A stretch of 64,000 nucleotides of DNA from Symbiodinium natans (GCA_905221605.1 CAJNDS010001458.1:615001-679000); one strand, 5' to 3'. Numbered from the stretch's first letter, positions 22,532-34,316 are shown. The notes: generated from the letters alone by a model not told the origin. Made by a program: numbers and translations.

Positions 22532-22829
22532 CTCGGTCGCGCGGCCATGTGGTCAAGGGCTTCTTGTGGGGTTCAGGGTTGTATGGCAGTTTTCGGGGCT
22601 TCGGGAGGTATAGGGTTTGGGTGTAGGGTTTCGGGACTATCATCTAAGCGTCAAGTTCTGTAGCTGGGCGCACAAAGGATGGCTACAACCGAAAAATCCA
22701 CGAATTTAGGGTTCAGGGTTTAGGGTTCAGGGTTGTAGAACAACAGCAGCAATGGCATCGTCGTCATGACTCTCTTTACCGTTGTTACCACCACTACCTC
22801 TGCTCCTCCTCCGGTGTGCTCAATGAAAA

Positions 22830-22944
22830 CTTGGTAGCCCAGTAACCATGTTATAATAAGCGCACCCTTTTTTGGGTTGGGTATTTTATAAGGGAACTCC
22901 ATAACCAACAAAAATAAGGCAAAGGGTACCACTGGGCTACCAAG
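22830..22944. repeat. Fold-back element family D
   Basis: Ends CTTGGTAGCCCAGTAACC and GGTACCACTGGGCTACCAAG. Confidence 0.88.
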
Positions 22945-23044
22945 AAAACAACCAAAGCCCAGACCATCAGCACTACAAACCCTGGGACATCTTGCGGGCC
23001 CAACGACTACACTTTTTTTCGGGTTTAAAGGGCTCTTGGCGGTT

Positions 23045-23125
23045 TTGGGCATCATCATAGGCTTGAAGTTGTAAGCTCAGGGTCGCTGTAGGGAAGCCAC
23101 AGCAAACCTTTGTCAAGCTTTCGCT
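23045..23125 (-). CDS. Open segment, possible exon
   Basis: Two overlapping minus frames are open (AWSESLTKVCCGFPTATLSL and RLERKLDKGLLWLPYSDPEL). Splice limits unclear. Confidence 0.38.
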
Positions 23126-23497
23126 CCAAGCGACTGTCAGTGCTCCGGAACGCACACAAGCCAAGGACGAGATGCCACAATCCTGAGCCCTAAATGGTTT
23201 AGGGTTTAGGGTTTAGGGTTTAGGGTTTAGGGTTTAGGGAGAGGAGCGCCAGGGGCTCAGAGCGGGGCCGAAAGTGCCGCCCCCCCGCCGGGCACCGGCC
23301 TCGGAAGAGAGCTTCGAAATTCGAGACAGTAGGGTTTAGGGTTTAGGGTTTCGGGTTTAGGGTTTCGGGTTTAGGGGTAAGCTGCAGAAGGAAAGAACAC
23401 GGGGAACACACGCTAAACCTGAAACCCTAACCCAAAGATGATATGACCCAGGAAACCCCTCGATAAACCCCTCACCAGCTCCAAATCACCTTCAAAC

Positions 23498-23690
23498 AGA
23501 AACCCTAAACCCTAAACCCTAAACTCTAAACCCTAAACCCTAGACCTAAACCCTAAACCCTAAACCCTAAACCCTAAACCCTAAACCCTAAACCCTAGAC
23601 CCTAGACCCTAGACCCTAGACCCTAGACCCTAGACCTAAACCCTAAACCCTAAACCTAAACCCTAAACCCTAAACCCTAGACCCTAAGCA
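23498..23690 (-). repeat. Telomere-type CCCTAAA block
   Basis: Contains a homogeneous run of six CCCTAGA units (about 23595-23635). Confidence 0.95.
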
Positions 23691-23693
23691 CAC

Positions 23694-23733
23694 CCAGCAT
23701 CTCTGCAAGAATTCGAGGATCGGCTCCTGACAT
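23694..23733 (-). CDS. Candidate exon, 40 nt
   Basis: Acceptor CTCAG| at 23733, donor TGG|GT at 23694. Reads MSGADPRILAEML. Confidence 0.6.
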
Positions 23734-24481
23734 CTGAGCCCTAACAGGCCAGAGCTTCGACTCACGCACGACACAAAAAATGCCCGCCTCAAAATAGTGC
23801 GACCCAGAACTGAAGACCCTAGACCCAATAAACCCTGAACCCCAAACCCTAAACCCTAAACCCTAAACCCTAAACCCTAAACCCTAAACCCTAAACCCTA
23901 AACCGAGGGTCCAGGGTTTAGGGTTTCAGGTCGCATCACTTTCGTCTTGCACGGGTTCTCAAGGTTTAGGGTGTCGGGTTTTCAGGGCCATCACGGACAT
24001 ACCAGCATGCGCAGCTGATCCCCACCTACGTCAGTGAAGGCCCTACCCTAAACCCCAAACCCTAAAACCCTAAAACCCTAAAACCCTAAACCCTAAACCC
24101 TAAACTGTAAACCCTAAACCCTGAACCCTGAACCCTGAACCCTAAACCCTAAACCCTACCTTGCTTGGGGGAGCTTTTTCAAAGGGCGCCGTGTGCCGGG
24201 CACTTCAGGGTTTGGAGTTTTGTCGTTGGGGTTAGGGCTTTTGGGTTCCAGGGTTGTGGCGTTTTGGGAGGTCTGGGGGGAGTGCATTGGGAGTGGAGGG
24301 CGTCAGCTCATTCTCTTAAGCTAAACCTGGCTTACCCTGGGAGACTTGAGGGCCATCTTCAGGGAACCCTAAACCCTAAACCCTAAACCCTAAACCCTAA
24401 ACCCTAAACCCTAAACCCTAAACCCTAAACCCTAATTAACCCCTAAACCCTAAACCCGGCCCCACTTCCTGAGGCCCTCAC

Positions 24482-24591
24482 GCATAGGTCTGGATCGGGA
24501 GGTTCTGAGGGAAATGAGGCTCGACCTCAGCAGACATCAGGGTCTCAGCAGACATCCGGGGCACAGGTTTCTTCGGATTCAAACATGGGGC
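24482..24591 (-). CDS. Candidate exon, 110 nt
   Basis: Acceptor GAAG|G at 24591, donor TGC|GTGAGG at 24482. Reads RMSAETLMSAEVEPHFPQNL then PIQTYA. One of the longest exons and with a canonical donor. Confidence 0.75.
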
Positions 24592-25202
24592 CTTCTTCTT
24601 TCTGAACCATCCCAAAACCCTAAACACTAAACCCTAGGCTGTAGTGCCGGCAGGATGAGGAACCGTGGTAGCATGCGGCAGCAGCCGGCCATAGTTGTAG
24701 CAAGAGTGGTAAGAAACGGACCAAGGAAAAACAGAAGCGGTCGTAGCGGAGCAGAGCAACAGCCCAAGAGAAGGTGTGCGTCAAGAGTCAACAGTGGAGG
24801 ACTACAAAGCCACAACCCCTAAATGCCCCCCCCCCCCCCCCCCGCTCCCCTTAAACACCGAAGTCCCTAACCCCTCAACCTCGTAAAGTCGAAGCTGCTC
24901 GGTCCCGGGATAGCCATGAAACCTTAAACTCCTAGACCTCCGAAAGTCCTGCGCCCCAAACCTGAAACCCTTCAACCCCTCAACCCCCCAAAGCCATTGT
25001 GTCCCAAACCCTAACCCTTAAACCCGAACCCCCCCCCCCAAACTCTTATGTCCAAAAAACACTAACCCTTAAACCCGAAACCCTAAACCCTTAACTCTTA
25101 AACCCTTAAACCCTTAAACCCTTAAACCCCTAAACCCTTAACCCTTAAACCCTAAAGCCTTGAACCCGAAACCCATCCAAACCTCCGTCGGCCCCTCAAG
25201 GC

Positions 25203-25251
25203 CTGCGGAGGCACATCCGTCGGCATGTAGCCATCTGCCTCGACGGCTCTG
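25203..25251 (-). CDS. Candidate exon
   Basis: Acceptor CCCAG| at 25251, donor GCAG|GC at 25203. Reads RAVEADGYMPTDVPPQ. Confidence 0.63.
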
Positions 25252-25480
25252 CTGGGCGATTTGTGACTGACCCCAAACCCTAAACCCTGAATCCTAAACC
25301 CTGAATCCTAAACCCTAAACCCTAAACCCTAAACCTTAACCCTAAACCCTAAACCCTAAACCCTAAACCCTAAACCCCAGGGTAACTAGGCCCCCCCCCC
25401 AGAAACCTAGGAAGGAAAATGGCACCTTCTTTTGTTGGGCCAACCCCTGAGCCCTAGCAGAAGCTTAGGCTCTGGGATGC

Positions 25481-25534
25481 CAGTGAGGGCAACCCCCGCA
25501 GAGTCGTGAAAGATACCCAGTGCGATGGAGAGGT
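25481..25534 (-). CDS. Candidate exon
   Basis: Acceptor AGAAG| at 25534, donor ACTG|GC at 25481. Reads LSIALGIFHDSAGVALT. Confidence 0.7.
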
Positions 25535-26560
25535 CTTCTGGGCTTAGGGGGTTTGGGGTCTTGGATTTAGGGCTCAGGGTTTGGCTTAGGGGGTTTGGGG
25601 TTTGGGGTTTGGGGTTTGGGGTTTGGGGTTTGGGGTCTATATTTGGGGCCCTAAGCCCTAAACCCTAAACCCTCTGTTGGGAGGTACCCATGTACGAGTT
25701 TAGGAGTTGGAATTCGGCAAGCAGGTTGCGAAGAAGGGTTTAGGGATTTGGGCTTGGGCCTCTCCGTCGGCCCGAAACCGCAACCCCCCGACCCCCAAAC
25801 CCGATTTAGGGTTTACCTTAAGAATCCAAAGCCCATTGTTTTTAGGGTTCCCAAACATCCAATAACGGGATTCATACTACGAACCTACAAAAAATGTGGT
25901 TTTTGGGTTCTTCAGGCAGGGCTTAGGGTTTGCCAGGCCCCAGATCCTTAACACCAAAGCGCCTTGAACCCTCGCCCTGTCCCTACAGCGTCCTTCGACC
26001 TCAACTCCTCCCCTGCAGTTCCCCCATTCCCCCCCCCCCCCCCCCGCCCCCCCGCACTCACCTCCACCAAAAAAGAGGGTGGGCTCGGGCGTTTAGGGTT
26101 TAAGCTTAACTGACTTATTTAACGCCGCTTCGGCCTCGAAAGTTTGAGAGGGTCAGGGTGCAGTTCTCGAAGGTGGGCCCCAAACCCTCAACCCAAAACC
26201 CCAAACCCCTAAACCAGAAACCCCAACTCAAATCTAAAAACAAACCCCAAAGCCTTATCAAGCAGGGGGAGTGGAAACACGGACTCCTGAACAGAGCCCG
26301 CAGCGAAACCTGAAACGGTGTCTTCTTGAGCATTTAAGGCTTCTAGGCTTTGGGGTCAAGCCCAAACCTCATCTCCCCAAAAACATTCTATCAAAAAAAA
26401 AAAGTATTGTTCCGTATTATAATAGGGATCCAGAAAAAGACCATGATTTTGACAACCACCCAAACAATTGTCAGAAGTCACGGAGAAGAGATGCCTGGAT
26501 CTCGAAGCAAAGCTCCTCTGCAGGGTATCCATCCTGAGCGGAAGAGGCTGTCTAAGACCC

Positions 26561-26668
26561 TACTTGGAGGTTCATGGTGCCTATTCACCAATTAGAACTG
26601 TAACTTATGACCCACTTGTAAGCCCCTTAAGTGCCTAAGTATGGCTATAAGTACGGTAATACCAAGTA
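26561..26668. repeat. Fold-back element family A, right arm deleted
   Basis: Left arm and centre present; ends ACCAAGTA after an internal deletion. Confidence 0.75.
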
Positions 26669-26795
26669 AACCCTAGAAGAGACTCGCCGTTGGCTTCGGA
26701 GTTTTGGGGTTCAGGAGAATGGACAGATTGGGACTCACATTGCTCCGAACTGACTGGGACCTGTGCACGAGAAGTAGCTGAGTTGCTGTTCTGGA
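26664..26795 (-). CDS. Ser/Gln-rich open segment, possible exon
   Basis: Minus frame FQNSNSATSRAQVPVSSEQC and on for about 45 codons. It abuts a truncated fold-back element, so it may be element sequence instead. Confidence 0.3.
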
Positions 26796-27062
26796 ACTTA
26801 AAAGCAAATAAAACCACACTGAAGAATATCACTGACTACCTTCTATTCCGATGATGGTAACTTAACTTGAGGGCGGGGGGTCCTAAATGATCAGGAGCGT
26901 ACTAGACTGGAGACCCCCAAAAGGCCCATTTAGAACAGACAACAGTGAAGCGGCTTCATTACCTACTTCTAGGTAAGCATTGTCCTACACACTAAACCCC
27001 AAACCAGGGGTTATAAGGTCTAAGGGTTTGTGGGTTTAAGCTCCTGCACTTGAGAAGGCCCC

Positions 27063-27103
27063 GGGACGAAAGCAGTCACAGACGAGAGCATGTGCGCGGA
27101 CGG
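27063..27103 (-). CDS. Candidate exon
   Basis: Acceptor AACAG| at 27103. Reads PSAHMLSSVTAFVP. Donor uncertain. Confidence 0.53.
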
Positions 27104-27561
27104 CTGTTTCAGGTTTGGGGTCTGAACGTAACTCCGAAACCCTAAACCCTAAACCCTAAACCCTAAACCCTAAACCCTAGACCCTAAACCCTAAACCTTG
27201 AAGGCCTCAGTGCTCAAAACCCCTTCGAGGGCTTGAAAAGCTGCTTGTTGACAGCGTCACCGTATCGGGGCATATAAAAACTGTGCACCCGAGCGCATTT
27301 GTCCAGTTTGTCCGGTATATAGGACTACCGGAAGACTTCCCCCCCCCCCCTTCCCCCCGGTGCAGCCCTTTAACTCCTAAATTATTGGGCCTTAAGGGGT
27401 GTATTTTGTAAACCAAAACAGCTAGAGCTCCGATGGAGCTCGTTCCTGTCACAACAGCACAGGGAATTGCGACAGTTGGGACGTTTGTCCACGAATACCT
27501 ACAGGGCACTGCCCCCGTTCTTTGTTGAGAACTCCAAGGCCAAAAGCCCTAAATTGAGGCT

Positions 27562-27706
27562 TACTTGGAGGTTCATGGTACTTGTTGCCCATTATGACTG
27601 TGCTTCGAACCCAATTATAGCTATACAAGTAAGGGGCTAACAGGTGGGTTTTCAAAAAAACAAATATACTTGAGCGAAAAAGTACGTACCATGAACCACC
27701 AAGGTA
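27562..27706. repeat. Fold-back element family A
   Basis: Both arms present. Its last TA is also the first TA of a family F element. Confidence 0.8.
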
Positions 27707-27800
27707 CTTGGCTCAGTAAGCGGGGTTAGTAAGGGAATATAGGACAGAGGGTTTCTAGGGGAATACTAAGGTAGACTTGCCAGGTCGAAAGAGTTTCCAA
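27705..27800. repeat. Fold-back element family F
   Basis: Joined to the family A element at 27562. Right end enters CCCTAAA repeat. Confidence 0.75.
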
Positions 27801-27885
27801 CCCTAAACCCTAAACCCTAAACCCTAAACCCTAAACCCCAAACCCTAAACCCTAAACCCTATTTTTCAGGTTTAGGGCTCCCCGC

Positions 27886-27927
27886 CTTCAGCATCTCCAC
27901 CCGCACGGGGCAGGTATATCTCTTCGC
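27886..27927 (-). CDS. Candidate exon, 42 nt
   Basis: Acceptor GAAG|G at 27927, donor TGAAG|GC at 27886; 14 codons AKRYTCPVRVEMLK. Confidence 0.65.
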
Positions 27928-28136
27928 CTTCCAGGGTGCGGAGGGTGCGGGAGGGTCAACGACACGTGCACGTACTCATGAGGTGAGGGTTTAGGGTTTA
28001 GGGTTTAGGGTTTAGGGTTTAGGGTTTAGGGTTTAGGGTTTAGGGTTTAGGGTTTAGGGTTTAGGGTTTGGGGTTTAGGGCTTAGGGCTTAGGGTTTAGG
28101 GTTTAGGGCTCAAGCTTCGGGGTTCAGGGTTCCTAA

Positions 28137-28270
28137 GAGCTTTGTAACCCTAACTTCTCAAACAAAGAGTAGGCTTCGGGTTCTTGGGAGAGCGATTCAG
28201 GACAGCACTTCAAGTAAAGTTGCTGTTGAAAAATGGTCTGCAAAGATTTGCCTTGACTGTGTTGCAAGGG
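28137..28270 (-). CDS. Open segment, possible exon
   Basis: Minus frame of about 44 codons (IFQQQLYLKCCPESLSQEPE) ending in a stop. AT-richer than the other exons, so chance is possible. Confidence 0.3.
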
Positions 28271-28309
28271 GTTTAGGGTTTAGGGTTTAGGGTTTAGGGT
28301 TTAGGGTAC

Positions 28310-28455
28310 AAAGGATCGTGGGTCCACCTGGCTGTGACGGCTTTGCGCATGGGATTTCGCCCCCGCCCTTGTTCTTCCAAAGTCTCCCAGTCCCAACTCC
28401 TGCCATCCTATACTTGCTCTCATGGGAGTACGCCATCAAGACCCAAGAGCAACGC
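28310..28455 (-). CDS. Open segment, possible exon
   Basis: About 49 codons open on the minus strand (for example MAYSHESKYRMAGVGTGRLW) with several internal AG and GT sites. Boundaries undecided. Confidence 0.38.
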
Positions 28456-28502
28456 AGGACCCTAAACCCTAAACCCTAAACCGTAAACCCTCAACAAACA
28501 GG

Positions 28503-28566
28503 GAATCAGGGCCAACTCCGGGTCCGAGTTCTGAACGCGAGTGGGCAGGATGGAAGGACCGAAGCC
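28503..28566 (-). CDS. Candidate exon
   Basis: Reads FGPSILPTRVQNSDPELALI. Limits approximate. About 26 bp of this sequence recurs near 17608, so part may be a duplicated fragment. Confidence 0.45.
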
Positions 28567-28754
28567 TGAAACCCTAAACCCTGAACCCTAAACCCTAAAC
28601 CCTAAACCCTAAACCCTAAATAAACCCTAAACCCTAAACCCCCAACATACCCTCAAGCTCTCAAGCCTGCAAGCCTCCAGAAACTGGAAGCCTCGAGGCC
28701 TAGAACCCTGAAACCCTGCATAAACCTTAAGTGAAAGCAGACTGAATCTAAGAT

Positions 28755-28866
28755 GAATTGATGAACCCCCCCCCCAAAAAAAAACAAAAACACAAATCCC
28801 CATGTTGCCCTTACAAGGAGGAACATTTTGGTATTTTTTGTGCGGTTCTTGAGCAAACAGTAGTAG
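28755..28866. repeat. Fold-back element family C
   Basis: Right end GGTTCTTGAGCAAACAGTAG; left end degenerate. Confidence 0.65.
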
Positions 28867-29669
28867 ATGACCTTACACCCCAAGCCCCTGAACCTTTAAA
28901 AAAAACCCAAGAGCCCAAAACCTGTACACACAGGGGCCACGCCTCTAAAGGCCGGAACCTTGCAGCAAGCACCGTGGGCGGTTTAGGGTTTGAAGTTTAA
29001 TGTTTAGGGTTTAGGGTTAACAGTCTAGGGTTTGGGTATCCAAGGTTGAGTGGGTTGAGGGCCTTGGGGCTGGGTGGTTAGGGCCACAGGGGGGGGGGGG
29101 GGGTGGGCGGTCTTGTCAGGAGCTCTTAAGTTTAGCTAGCCGAATGAGAGACAAAATCCCAGTCACTAAAATTACAAGTTACATACGTACTACTGCATAT
29201 TCCTATGGTAACTTAAGTTAAGTTCCTTAACAAACCAGGTTAGGGTTGACCGTTGCAGATTGAGCGCGTGTCATGTATCTGTACTCCCCTCCCCTTAATA
29301 AAACTAGTATGTTTTAATCTCCTTTTGGGTTTTTATTAAAACAAATTGAAAAAACAATTCCAAGGATATGGGTATAGGGTTTGGGGTTTAGGTTTAGGGT
29401 TCAGGGTTTAGGGATCAGGGTTCATAGGGCGATAAAGGTACTCAATTCCCTCACTCCTTAAGAACCAGTAGGTTTAGAGCTTTAGCCTAGCCAAAACCCT
29501 CCTAAACCCCAAACCGTCGTAAAACCCTCCTAAACCCTCCGTAGCCCTGCTAAGCCGAGCCTCAGGACGCACAAAGCAAGAGCGGTCAGAAGCAGTGTCG
29601 GGCCTCTTGATACGGGTTTAGGGTTGAGGTTTTCGGGTTTCGGGTTTCGGGTTTGGATAGACGCACCAC

Positions 29670-29721
29670 TGCGGGAAACATGGTGGATCACAAGGCTTTC
29701 AACGTCAGTGAAGTCCCTGAA
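29670..29721 (-). CDS. Candidate exon
   Basis: Acceptor TGCAG| at 29721, donor GCA|GT at 29670. Reads FRDFTDVESLVIHHVSR. Confidence 0.63.
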
Positions 29722-29825
29722 CTGCAAGTCAGGTCAAGACAGCTTAAAACCCAAGCAAATCCCAAATTCAGTAAACCCCAAACCCTAACCCTAAACCCTA
29801 AACCCTAAACCTTAGAAATCGCGGC

Positions 29826-29899
29826 CAGAGGGGCGTGAAGTGGAGGAATGTCGAGCTCTGTGGGTGGAGGACCCCCTCCAGAGGCGTCACGGACAGGAC
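29826..29899 (-). CDS. Candidate exon, ASH-like
   Basis: Acceptor GACAG|G at 29899, donor TCTG|GC at 29826. Reads VLSVTPLEGVLHPQSSTFLH, then FTPLW: two consecutive ASH strands with the P-x-x-G-x-L-x-P turn. Confidence 0.8.
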
Positions 29900-30118
29900 C
29901 TGTCCAGAGCTCGGAGCGCCAGCCACTCTTGGGGTTTAGGGTTTAGGGTTTAGGGTTGGGTTTCGGGTTTAGGGTTTAGGGTGTAGGGCTTAGGGCTTAG
30001 GATTTCCTAAGACCTATACGCTGAACCCTTCAACCCGAAACCCTAATCCCAAACCCCTTGAAAGTGTCTGCATGTGTCTAGGCAAAGGGCTTGGGGTTCA
30101 GGATAGATTCAGGTCAAC

Positions 30119-30162
30119 GCAGGAATCGAAGCTGAAGATCCGAAGCCACGAAGGGGAAGCAC
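30119..30162 (-). CDS. Candidate exon, ASH end strand
   Basis: Acceptor CCAG|G at 30162 directly beside a G-run, donor TGC|GT at 30119. Reads VLPLRGFGSSASIP, with the G-x-G of an ASH terminus. Confidence 0.65.
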
Positions 30163-30311
30163 CTGGGGGGGGGGGGGGGGGGGGGGGGGTTTAGGGTTTA
30201 GGGTTTAGGGTTTAGGGTTTAGGGTTAAGGGTTTAGGGTTTAGGGTTTAGGGTTTAGGGTTTAGGGTTTAGGGTTGAGGGGCTAGGGGTTAGGGAGAGGT
30301 CGGAGTTGGGT

Positions 30312-30351
30312 ATCAAGTTTGTCCAGTTTCCTGTCAGGACTCGCGGTGAAC
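30312..30351 (-). CDS. Candidate exon
   Basis: Acceptor GAAG|G at 30351. Reads SPRVLTGNWTNLIP. Donor unclear (GA possible). Confidence 0.48.
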
Positions 30352-30711
30352 CTTCGAGATTGTGTGGGGATTCCCTAAACCCTAACCCTAAACCCTAAAC
30401 CCTAAACCCCAAACCCTAAACCCTAAACCCTCAACCCTCAGCCCGGAACCTACCGAGAGTGAGCTCAGGATGCTGGCTCAAGCACACGAAGGAATCGCCG
30501 AGTCGGTATCAGAATCCGGGTTCATAGTTTTCGAGTTAGCTGTTACCCTAAACCCTAAACCCTAAACCCTAAACCCTAAACCCCAAACCCCAAACCCAAA
30601 ACATTAAACCCTAAACCCTAAACCCTAAACCCTAAACCCTAAACCCTAAACCCTAACCCTAAACCCCAAACCCTAAACCCTCCTTCTTCTGTGTTTTGGG
30701 CACCCGCAGTC

Positions 30712-30787
30712 CCCTGAAAGTCTCGGCGCCGGGCCTCGAAGTCGTAGTTCTGGGCGTTGTGCCCCGCGATGGTGGAGAGATCCACAC
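30712..30787 (-). CDS. Candidate exon
   Basis: Acceptor TGAG|G at 30787. Reads VDLSTIAGHNAQNYDFEARR. End near TTTCAG at 30712; GC alternatives lie inside. CCCTAAA repeat left, TTTAGGG right. Confidence 0.68.
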
Positions 30788-30809
30788 CTCAAGCCCTACA
30801 CACGAACCA

Positions 30810-31155
30810 CGTTTAGGGTTTAGGGTTTAGGGTTTAGGGTTTAGGGTTTGAGGGTTTGAGGGTTTGAGGGTTTGAGGGTTTGAGGGTTTGAGGGTTTGAG
30901 GGTTTGAGGGTTTGAGGGTTTGAGGGTTTGAGGGTTTGAGGGTTTGAGGGTTTTAGGGTTCTAGGGTTTTAAGGTTTTAGGGTTTTAGGGTTTTTTTAGG
31001 GTTCTAGGGTTTTAGGGTTTAGGGGTTTTGGGGTTTCGGGGTTTTAGGGTTTTAGGGTTTAGGGGTTTTGGGGTTTCGGGGTTTTAGGGTTTTAGGGTTT
31101 TGGGGTTTTGGGGTTTTAGGGTTTTAGGGTTTTAGGGTTTTAGGGTTTAGGGCTT
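30810..31155 (+). repeat. TTTAGGG block with 8-bp GGGTTTGA array
   Basis: Five TTTAGGG units, then about 13 identical 8-bp GGGTTTGA units (30850-30955), then GGGTTTTA-type units with a repeated 50-bp segment. Confidence 0.95.
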
Positions 31156-31776
31156 AGGCTAACGTACATTAGACTCCAGAAAGTTGTTTCAGGATGATTA
31201 GAGCTGGGCTTCCCTCCATCGTCTACCTTTTGGGCATGGGGATCAGGATGTTCCAACTTGTTTGGACTTTTCTGTAGCTCCTTTTTGGGTTAGCTGAAGG
31301 GGATTCTGGTGTACTACCTGAACAACATGTACTACATAATGGGAGCCCTTCGGTAAACCACCTAAACCGTCTGGGATTTAGGGGATGCAAGCTACCCTGA
31401 ACCGTAAACCCGAAAACGAGCCTACACGCCTGGCTTTCTGACCCCTAAATGCCCTAAAGCCCAAAACCCTAAACCCCCTCACCTGTCGCAAACCCTGGAT
31501 TGTAAACCCTTAAACCCCTTATGCTACATAAGCCCCCGCTAACACCTTAAACGGTACCCCTAAAGCCCGAAGCACTGTGATGCTCCCCTAAACCCTGAAA
31601 CCCTGAAACCCTAAATCCCTAAAACCCAAAGCTACCCCCCCCCCTAACCCCCTGACCCCTAAACCCCATACCCTAAACCCTAAACCCTATCCTGAATTGG
31701 AATCCGTTTAGTGGCCAAGTGTCTCCCTAAACCCTAAATCCTAAACCCTAAACCCTAAACCCTGAGTCCCCCGCGC

Positions 31777-31840
31777 CAGGCCGCGGCAACTCCCCCCGAG
31801 TTCGTCAACTCCACCGGCTGCACCACACCTTGCTCCACAC
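31777..31840 (-). CDS. Candidate exon, ASH-like
   Basis: Acceptor GCAAG|G at 31840, donor CCTG|GC at 31777. Reads VEQGVVQPVELTNSGGVAAA followed by W, the V-x-L-x-N-x-G signature. Confidence 0.78.
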
Positions 31841-32054
31841 CTTGCGCTTGAATAGGGTTTAGGGTTTAGGGTTTAGGGTTTAGGGATTAGGGTTGAGGGT
31901 TTAGGGTTTAGGGTTGAGGATTGAGGGTTGAGGGCACGTTTAGGGTTTGGGTTTAGGGTTTAGGGTTTGTAGGGTTTTAGGGCTTTTTTTAGGGCTTTTA
32001 GGGTTTAGTAACCCTGCCTTCTCCAACAAGTTCGACTGCCTGAGTATGCATGGT

Positions 32055-32180
32055 TACTTGGAGGTTCATGGCACTTGTTAACCAAGTCTAGCTGTACTCA
32101 TAACTGTACTTAAAACCAGATAAGGGCACTTAAGGGGCTTATAAGTGGGTTATAAATACAGCTACTATTGGTTCAGTACC
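32055..32180. repeat. Fold-back element family A, truncated
   Basis: Left arm intact; right arm stops at TTCAGTACC. Confidence 0.75.
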
Positions 32181-32516
32181 GTATCTGGCGAGTTCTCTAA
32201 ATTATGGTCCCTTTTTCGGTGCCCAAGATATTAGGGCCCGCCTTGTTATAGTAACCCAAGAAAAGACAATGATTTGGAGAAGTGACCATCTAGGGTTTAA
32301 CATATATGGTTTAGAACACTGGGGTTCAGAGCTTGATTAGGGTTTAGGTTGGGTTTCGGATTGAGAGCTGAGAACGCTAACATTTAGGGTTCAAGTAGGG
32401 TTCAGGGTTTAGGGTTTAGAGCACCAGAAGTTAGGGTTTGAAACAGCACGGGTTTTGGCGGGCGGGGGAGGGACTGAATGGATCTACACAGCACCACTGT
32501 CAATCGACGAGCGCGC

Positions 32517-32571
32517 CTAAGGGAACGGGCTGCAGCGAAACGACCGACGAGCGCACGGAGAGGCACCCCAC
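32517..32571 (-). CDS. Candidate exon
   Basis: Acceptor GCCAG|G at 32571, possible GC donor at 32517. Reads VGCLSVRSSVVSLQPVPL. Phase fits 31777. Confidence 0.6.
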
Positions 32572-33501
32572 CTGGCAGAGATTTTGGGGTTTAGGGTTTA
32601 GGGTTTAGGGTTTAGGGCCCAGGGCCTTGGAACGGACTGAAGCCCCAAGCCCAACTTATAAACCCCAAACCCCAAGGCCCTAAACCCCGCCACTCTAAAC
32701 CGTCATAGCGTAGCAAACCCTCAGCCCTGAACCCCAACAACCACTACACTTCATGACGAATCAACCCTAGACCCTAAACCACGATAACAAAAAAAACCGA
32801 AACCCTAAATCGTCATAACTCATCCCTGAACCCAAACCTAAACCCTAAACCCAAAACCCTATACCCTCAACCCTAAACCCTAAACCCTAAACCCTAAACC
32901 CTAAACCGAATTGACCCTGAGCCCCAGAGCCCGAAACACGAAATGCGGCCGAAGGGGGCGGGCGGGGGGGGGCCTGAAGGATTCCTAGCAGGGAACCTTC
33001 ATCCTACTACCCCTTGACCAGCCTCCCTCTCTGCAACGTACAGAACCCCGATGCACCTAAAGTAGGCCCGGATGAAGCCTAATCTTAGGGTGGTCCTTTA
33101 TATCATTCAAACCAAGGCTTGGGATAGGTAAAAAGGACCAGAAAAACCAAGGGGCCATGCAACAACCCAAACCCTAACTCCTAAGCCCCAGAACCCAAAC
33201 GAAATTCCAAACCTTCAGTCCCTGTGAACTGAAGATTTGTGACCCCTGTCTTGGCTGTAATGACAAAGGAATCCTATATTTTAGGGTGGTTACATGATCC
33301 CTTAAAAAAACATGGGCCCTTCATTGGGGAACCCTTGTACACCCCTATTGTTGATCTTAAACCCTTGAACCCTCCAAGCCTAAACCCTTGACCACTAGCC
33401 ACTAACCCTAAACCCTAAACCCTCAACCCTAAACTCTAAACCCTAAACCCTAAACCCTAAACCCTAAACCCCAGAAGTCGAAACACTGAGAGGAGCTCAA
33501 C

Positions 33502-33571
33502 ATGCCAGGGTTGCGCTTGGAGCCACGCTGTGCCCCTTCAGGTACAGCAGCACGGACCGTCCATCAAGCAC
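33502..33571 (-). CDS. Candidate exon, ASH-like
   Basis: Acceptor TGAG|G at 33571, donor CAT|GT at 33502. Reads VLDGRSVLLYLKGHSVAPSA, the closing strand and loop of an ASH domain. Confidence 0.74.
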
Positions 33572-34049
33572 CTCAGAAAGCTGCGGTTTTGAGCCCTAAA
33601 CCCTAAAGCCTAAAGCCTAAAGCCTAAACCCCAAACCCTAAACCCTAAACCAAGCCTAAACCCTATACAGCAGCCCAGGAATCAAGAAAGGTTGCCCGTT
33701 TTGGGGCGGTTTAACAGGGACTTGTTTGGTCATTTGGGTCTACGTCTTCGAGGTCGGTTAGCACCTCCTCCCCCCCCCCCCCCCCCGCAAGCAACACTCC
33801 ACTCGAGGTGAATTCTCCCCATCCGCCCCTAAACGTTTCATGGTTTCGTGTTTAGTGTCTAGGGCTGGCTTAGGCACGGATCTTCCTTGAAGGACTTCGA
33901 AGACAGGGGGTTTAGGGCTTGAGGGTTTTGAGGGGCTTTGGGGGGGTTTGGGGGCTTCTGTTGAGGGGGTTTGGGGGGCTTCTTTGGGGGGCGTGGAGTT
34001 GGACCCAGAGATGGGACGCGCATTCTGTGCAACCGCAAAGGGCCAATGG

Positions 34050-34235
34050 GTTAGGGTTTAGGGTTTAGGGTTTAGGGTTTAGGGTTTAGGGTTTAGGGTT
34101 TAGGGTTTAGGGTTTAGGGTTTAGGGTTTAGGGTTGAGGGTTGAGGGTTGAGGGTTGAGGGTTTAGGGTTTAGGGTTTAGGGCTTAGGGTTGAGGGTTTA
34201 GGATTTAGGAATTAGGGTTGAGGGTTGAGGGTTTA
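34050..34235 (+). repeat. Telomere-type TTTAGGG block
   Basis: About 12 units, then TTGAGGG variants. Confidence 0.95.
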
Positions 34236-34267
34236 GGCTTCAAGCTCTTTCCAAGCTGGGTTTGGAC

Positions 34268-34316
34268 AGATCGTTGTCGAGATTCGCAATCTCTTGCCTG
34301 CAACTGGGCCAACTTG
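34268..34316 (-). CDS. Candidate exon
   Basis: Acceptor TGAG| at 34316, donor TCT|GT at 34268. Reads KLAQLQARDCESRQRS, coiled-coil-like; phase fits both neighbours. Confidence 0.56.

Noticed and set aside
30850..30955. CRISPR-like regular repeats
   Set aside because: The repeats are head-to-tail microsatellite units without unique spacers.
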